A stretch of DNA of 9,344 nt from an uncultured Saprospiraceae bacterium (lineage in GTDB: Bacteria > Bacteroidota > Bacteroidia > Chitinophagales > Saprospiraceae): positions 1-9,344 of the forward strand of contig CALLAG010000095.1 in the NCBI GenBank assembly GCA_938002705.1, given 5' to 3'. Numbering within the stretch: the stretch's first letter is position 1; the number at the start of each line of letters is the position of its first letter. The notes below the pieces were generated by a model. It worked only from the letters and a program-made list of their open reading frames with translations, had not been told where the DNA came from and made no database searches. The translations under genes and the position numbers were made by a program. Shown here in pieces: positions 6,475 through 9,344 of the stretch.

Positions 6475-6487
6475 CTGAATATATTTT

Positions 6488-6808
6488 TTATGCTTGTTCT
6501 TCTGTTTTTGCTTCAGCGGCTTCCTCTTCTTCAGATCCATCTGATGCGGGATTAGCTTTGGCGAACTTGCTGAATTTCTTATTGAATTTGTCGATTCTAC
6601 CTGCAGTATCTACAAATTTCATCTTTCCTGTGAAGAAAGGATGAGAAAGATTTGATATTTCAAGTTTGACTAATGGATATTCTTTTCCATCTTCCCATAC
6701 TTCAGTATCTTTAGTATCTACAGTAGACATAGTCAACCAAGACTTATCTATAGATATATCTTTGAATATAACTGGTCTGTAGTTCTCTGGATGCGTCTCT
6801 TTTTTCAT
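6488..6808 (-). CDS. rpmE2: 50S ribosomal protein L31, type B
   Basis: A 106-residue type B (zinc-free) L31 of the large ribosomal subunit. The family opening MKKETHPENYRPVIFKDIS and the core KLEISNLSHPFFTGKMK then VDTAGRIDKF are unmistakable. There is no cysteine, so the Zn-binding CxxC ribbon of type A L31 is absent. After about residue 85 the protein has an Ala/Glu-rich acidic tail, longer than the usual 80-90 residue type B protein and presumably disordered. The start is ATG at 6806-6808. The open frame continues 27 codons upstream, but that stretch has no family similarity, contains the promoter and overlaps the yraN end. Type B L31 usually replaces the zinc form under zinc shortage, but many Bacteroidota carry it as a main copy; the window does not show which applies. 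Confidence 0.97.
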   Translation of the reverse strand: MKKETHPENYRPVIFKDISIDKSWLTMSTVDTKDTEVWEDGKEYPLVKLEISNLSHPFFTGKMKFVDTAGRIDKFNKKFSKFAKANPASDGSEEEEAAEAKTEEQA

Positions 6809-6828
6809 TACGTGTAATTTTCGAAGTG

Positions 6829-6859
6829 CAAAAATAAGGCAATTATTACTGATATGAAA
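6829..6859 (-). promoter_or_regulatory. rpmE2 promoter
   Basis: On the minus strand TATTTTTG (6836-6829) matches the TAnnTTTG -7 consensus exactly and lies 20 bases before the rpmE2 ATG. TTTC (6859-6856) sits 19 bases upstream as an imperfect -33 element. Transcription would start near 6822, giving a very short leader. The position between yraN and rpmE2 indicates that rpmE2 has its own promoter. Confidence 0.5.
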
Positions 6860-6866
6860 GTATTGA

Positions 6867-7229
6867 TCAGTAAAAAAAAGCATCTTCAAAATGCTTTAAT
6901 TGCTTGACATTGAGTTCTTTATCCAGAATAATGGATATAATATCGAATCTTATCTGCCAATCATACTTAATATGCTCCATATATCTCTGTGCCGCATCCA
7001 TAATTAGAGCCTCTTTTCCGGGGCTTACGGCATCCTCTGGTTGGCCATAATAGTCGTATGATCTGGTCTTTACTTCTATGAATATAAGGGTATCATTATG
7101 TTTGGCTATGATGTCTATCTCAGCTCTACTGTATCTCCAGTTGCACTCAAGAATCTGGTAATCCTTGTCTCGTAAGTACTTTTGGGCGTAAGTCTCCCCT
7201 TTGTCACCTATGGCTTTTTTAGTAGGCAC
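6867..7229 (-). CDS. yraN: YraN / UPF0102 endonuclease-like family protein
   Basis: A 120-residue UPF0102 (YraN) protein with a PD-(D/E)xK nuclease-like fold. Conserved features are the N-terminal G-DKGE-YAQKYL (G8 to L19, with E12), NWRYSRAEIDIIA (30-42, with E37 and D39), FIEVKTR (50-56, with E52 and K54) and a C-terminal RFDIISI strand. The D39-E52-x-K54 arrangement looks like an intact nuclease centre, but the family's cellular role is not settled. The length is typical. The start is GTG at 7227-7229: an in-frame TGA lies at 7239-7241 and the first internal Met is residue 77, so no ATG is available. The gene is read away from the isomerase gene across a 93-base intergenic region; only a weak -7-like sequence (TTAATTTG at 7283-7276) is seen for it. 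Confidence 0.93.
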   Translation of the reverse strand: MPTKKAIGDKGETYAQKYLRDKDYQILECNWRYSRAEIDIIAKHNDTLIFIEVKTRSYDYYGQPEDAVSPGKEALIMDAAQRYMEHIKYDWQIRFDIISIILDKELNVKQLKHFEDAFFY

Positions 7230-7287
7230 GACTTGATTTCAGGTTTATTAATGTATGATTTACACTAAGATACTTCAAATTAAGTAA

Positions 7288-7295
7288 TACTTTTG
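7288..7295 (+). promoter_or_regulatory. Promoter of the isomerase-kinase operon, -7 element
   Basis: TACTTTTG matches the TAnnTTTG consensus exactly and ends 27 bases before the ATG at 7323. No good TTTG is found at the expected -33 position, so only the -7 half is convincing. The leader to the start codon is A-rich. Confidence 0.5.
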
Positions 7296-7322
7296 TAACT
7301 CATAAAAAATTTAGATAGTCTT

Positions 7323-8312
7323 ATGATGGATGAATTAATAAGTCGCTTTGCAGATCAGCTAACTGAAGCAATGCAGATAGGTGAAGCTGCCAAGATAACT
7401 CCGCATCATTTACCTGTACATAAAGTATATGTTGCTGGATTAGGAGGATCAGGAATCGGAGCTAATTTTGTACAAGAATTTATAAGAGAAGAATGCCCTA
7501 TCCCGTATAATGTAGGAAAGGGTTATACGATACCTAAATTTGTAGATGAGAATACATTAGCCATATGTTCTTCTTATTCTGGTAATACAGAGGAGACATT
7601 AGAGTCATACGAGCAGATGCTAAAGACTGGTGCTAAGATTGTCATTATATCTTCTGGAGGTAAACTCATCGAAGAGGCCAAAAAAAGAAATCTGGATTAT
7701 ATCCAAGTACCTGGTGACTGGCCATCGCCGAGAGCTTGTCTGGGATACTCTATCGTACAGCAGTTATATGTTATGTATAGATTAGGATTTATCAGTGACA
7801 AGTTCGTCGGAGAATTAAAGTCTGCTATAGATCTTATTAAATATGATAAAGAAGACATACAATCATCTGCTAAGCAGGTGGCTGATAGAATCTACAATAA
7901 GATTCCTATCATATATACGACTGACAGGTCAGAAGCGGTAGCTGTAAGATTAAGACAGCAGATCAATGAGAACGCTAAGATGTTATGCTGGCATCATGTT
8001 ATCCCTGAGATGAATCATAATGAGCTTGTCGGATGGACTGAGAAGCATGAAGATATGGCTGTTATCTACTTGAGGAATTCGGATGATTACAAAAGAAATC
8101 AAGTTAGAATTAAGATCAATCAAGAGATTATCTCTAAGTATACTGATACGATTATAGACATCTATTCTAAGGGTAATTCTCTCATAGAGAAATCTATCTA
8201 TCTTGTAAATTTTGGAGATTGGATAAGCTGGTACATGTCAGTACATAAGGGTGCAGACTCTATAGAGGTTAATGTAATAGATTATCTTAAGTCAGAATTG
8301 TCAAAGGTATAA
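7323..8312 (+). CDS. Bifunctional phosphoglucose/phosphomannose isomerase
   Basis: A 329-residue SIS-domain enzyme of the PGI/PMI family that interconverts glucose-6-phosphate or mannose-6-phosphate with fructose-6-phosphate in the cytoplasm. The first SIS domain has GLGGSGIGANF (39-49) and the phosphate-binding SSYSGNTEET (83-92). SPRACLGY (135-142) holds the substrate Arg137. The second half carries INENAK with Glu216 and PEMNHNE with His232, matching the catalytic Glu and His of the Pyrobaculum enzyme. Near the C-terminus HKGADSIEVNVIDYLK (308-323) supplies the conserved Lys309. The length is typical. The start is one of two adjacent ATG codons (7323 or 7326). The kinase gene follows after 4 bases, so the pair forms an operon. 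Which sugar is preferred cannot be told from sequence. Confidence 0.93.
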   Translation: MMDELISRFADQLTEAMQIGEAAKITPHHLPVHKVYVAGLGGSGIGANFVQEFIREECPIPYNVGKGYTIPKFVDENTLAICSSYSGNTEETLESYEQMLKTGAKIVIISSGGKLIEEAKKRNLDYIQVPGDWPSPRACLGYSIVQQLYVMYRLGFISDKFVGELKSAIDLIKYDKEDIQSSAKQVADRIYNKIPIIYTTDRSEAVAVRLRQQINENAKMLCWHHVIPEMNHNELVGWTEKHEDMAVIYLRNSDDYKRNQVRIKINQEIISKYTDTIIDIYSKGNSLIEKSIYLVNFGDWISWYMSVHKGADSIEVNVIDYLKSELSKV

Positions 8313-8316
8313 TCGT

Positions 8317-9219
8317 ATGTCAGATAGTCTTTGGGGTATAGATCTGGGAGGTACTAAGATAGAATGTGTCGTCATAGATCCGATAACACTTGAGATTAAG
8401 GAACGGCAACGTATACCTACGATGGGTGACTTAGGGTATGATGCCGTATTACAGCAGATAAAAAAAATCGTAGACCAGGTCAGCGTATCTACTGGGCTTA
8501 AGCCAGATAAGATAGGCATAGGTACACCTGGCTCTACTAACCCATATACTCATAAGCTTAGAAACTGTAATTCTGTCTATCTCAATGGGCAGACTTTTCA
8601 GAAAGATGTGCAGGCTCTTCTGGGTATTCCTGTCACAACAAGTAACGACGCTAACTGCTTTGCTATATCAGAATATAAGCTGGGTATTGTTCATGATCAA
8701 TATCCTGATGCTAAAGTTGTATTCGGTGTTATCATGGGTACGGGAGTAGGAGGAGGTCTTATTGTAAATGGTGAGATCATAGAAGGTAAGAACGGTATAG
8801 GAGGAGAGTGGGGTCATAATCATCTTGATGATTCTGGTGGCCTGTGTTACTGCGGAAAATTAGGTTGTGTAGAGAAAATAATTGCGGGCCCCTCTTTAGA
8901 ATCTTATTATGAAAAGTTATCTGGAAGCCCCAAGAAGCTTAAAGATATAGTAGAGTCTTATAGAGCCAAAACGGATGAGCATGCACATAAGACGATGCAG
9001 CGATTATTCTATAATTTTGGTAGAGCCATCTCGTGTATCATCAATGTCATAGATCCTGATGTCATCGTCATAGGTGGTGGGGTAGGCAATATAGATGAGC
9101 TATATACAGAAGGAGTCAAAGCAGCAGAGCAATTCGTCTTCAGTGATTACATCGAGACGGCCTTCGTCAAACCTAAACATGGTGATAGTTCTGGAGTATT
9201 AGGAGCAGCTTTTTTGTAA
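8317..9219 (+). CDS. ROK-family sugar kinase (glucokinase-like)
   Basis: A 300-residue ROK kinase that phosphorylates a hexose with ATP. The phosphate-1 motif is DLGGTK (9-14), the adenosine-site region has VFGVIMGTGVGGGLIVNG (135-152), and the catalytic Asp is D111 in SNDAN. The ROK zinc site is complete: GEWGH with His167, then CYCGKLGCVE with Cys177, Cys179 and Cys184, and Glu186 completing the motif. A C-terminal VIDPDVIVIGGGVGN (244-258) is the usual ROK strand-loop. There is no N-terminal helix-turn-helix, so this is a kinase and not a ROK repressor. Its place behind the phosphoglucose/phosphomannose isomerase favours glucose or mannose as substrate; N-acetylglucosamine, N-acetylmannosamine or fructose remain possible. 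The gene is complete and uses ATG. Confidence 0.93.
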   Translation: MSDSLWGIDLGGTKIECVVIDPITLEIKERQRIPTMGDLGYDAVLQQIKKIVDQVSVSTGLKPDKIGIGTPGSTNPYTHKLRNCNSVYLNGQTFQKDVQALLGIPVTTSNDANCFAISEYKLGIVHDQYPDAKVVFGVIMGTGVGGGLIVNGEIIEGKNGIGGEWGHNHLDDSGGLCYCGKLGCVEKIIAGPSLESYYEKLSGSPKKLKDIVESYRAKTDEHAHKTMQRLFYNFGRAISCIINVIDPDVIVIGGGVGNIDELYTEGVKAAEQFVFSDYIETAFVKPKHGDSSGVLGAAFL

Positions 9220-9264
9220 ATGCAGATTGGCTGAGAATTCGGATGCTTAGTTAAATTCCATAAT

Positions 9265-9344
9265 TTGATAAAAGCTATTACAGGTTTCAGCAAAGAAAAT
9301 AAGCTCAATATCATAAAGCCGTTTAGCCTATATGAGGCTATAAA
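9265..9344 (+). CDS. Possible start of a downstream gene (partial, doubtful)
   Basis: From TTG 9265 the frame stays open to the window end and reads LIKAITGFSKENKLN and on, which looks protein-like. An in-frame stop lies at 9232-9234 and no ATG is available, so any start would be TTG. There is no strong ribosome site or promoter. Only 26 codons are visible and I cannot name a family. Bases 9220-9264 show nothing I recognise. Confidence 0.2.
   Translation, partial: MIKAITGFSKENKLNIIKPFSLYEAI
9324..9340. repeat. Short inverted repeat at window end
   Basis: TAGCCT (9324-9329) and AGGCTA (9335-9340) can form a 6-bp hairpin with the loop ATATG. The window ends 4 bases later, so a following T-run cannot be checked. 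It could be a terminator for the isomerase-kinase operon, or chance. Confidence 0.3.

Noticed and set aside
6809..6889. 27-codon upstream extension of the L31 frame
   Set aside because: The extension has no L31 similarity, overlaps the end of yraN and contains the rpmE2 promoter. The family N-terminus begins at 6808.
8301..8519. 72-codon minus-strand open frame
   Set aside because: It is antisense to the well-supported ROK kinase N-terminus, which has DLGGTK in the correct frame.
9147..9344. Minus-strand frame open from the right edge into the ROK gene
   Set aside because: It overlaps the ROK 3' end by over 70 bases in antisense, and its text is not recognisable. A gene tail here cannot be fully excluded without more sequence.
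1..9344. CRISPR array, insertion sequence, tRNA, phage or defence gene
   Set aside because: I found no spaced direct repeats, transposase, tRNA-like cloverleaf or defence-type domain. YraN has a nuclease-like fold but is a widespread housekeeping family.

Overview
This window looks like an ordinary stretch of chromosome from an AT-rich member of the Bacteroidota. The evidence is fourfold. The F1 beta subunit carries an extended insert and is followed directly by a very short epsilon subunit. The sugar nucleotidyltransferase is of the alternative GlmU type that I know from Bacteroidota and relatives. Several genes have the TAnnTTTG -7 promoter element of that phylum upstream. Starts lack clear Shine-Dalgarno sequences, and ATA and AGA codons are frequent. 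A Saprospiraceae-like or related lineage is possible, but the sequence alone does not fix the order.

Layout. Positions 1-99 hold the probable tail of an upstream plus-strand gene and a clear intrinsic terminator. Positions 231-2116 hold a promoter, atpD, atpC and a strong terminator. An orphan four-helix membrane protein follows on the plus strand (2180-2770), with its own promoter overlapping the atpC terminator. Positions 2822-6424 are a tight minus-strand cluster, read right to left: alternative GlmU, a spermidine-synthase-like methyltransferase, a membrane protein with TPR-like helices, a NodB-type polysaccharide deacetylase, and a YkvA-type DUF1232 protein. Upstream of that cluster, also on the minus strand, lie rpmE2 (type B ribosomal protein L31, with its own promoter and terminator) and yraN. 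A 93-base divergent intergenic region then leads to a plus-strand pair: a bifunctional phosphoglucose/phosphomannose isomerase and a ROK-family sugar kinase. The last 125 bases hold no certain gene. One open frame there may be the start of the next one.

How the genes fit together. atpD and atpC encode two of the five F1 subunits; the rest must lie elsewhere, as is common in this phylum. The isomerase and ROK kinase form a plausible sugar-entry pair: hexose to hexose-6-phosphate to fructose-6-phosphate. Fructose-6-phosphate is the precursor of UDP-GlcNAc, which the GlmU-like enzyme would make for peptidoglycan and lipid A. The deacetylase and membrane proteins in the GlmU cluster suggest a cell-envelope theme, but that link is inferred from position only.

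I see no tRNA, rRNA, CRISPR array, insertion sequence, phage gene or defence system. I found no convincing novel multi-gene system. The points most worth a second look are the Tyr in the DELSEED loop of AtpD, the minimal epsilon subunit, the TTG-started alternative GlmU, the divergent active-site loop of the SpeE-like methyltransferase, and the unnamed four-helix membrane protein.
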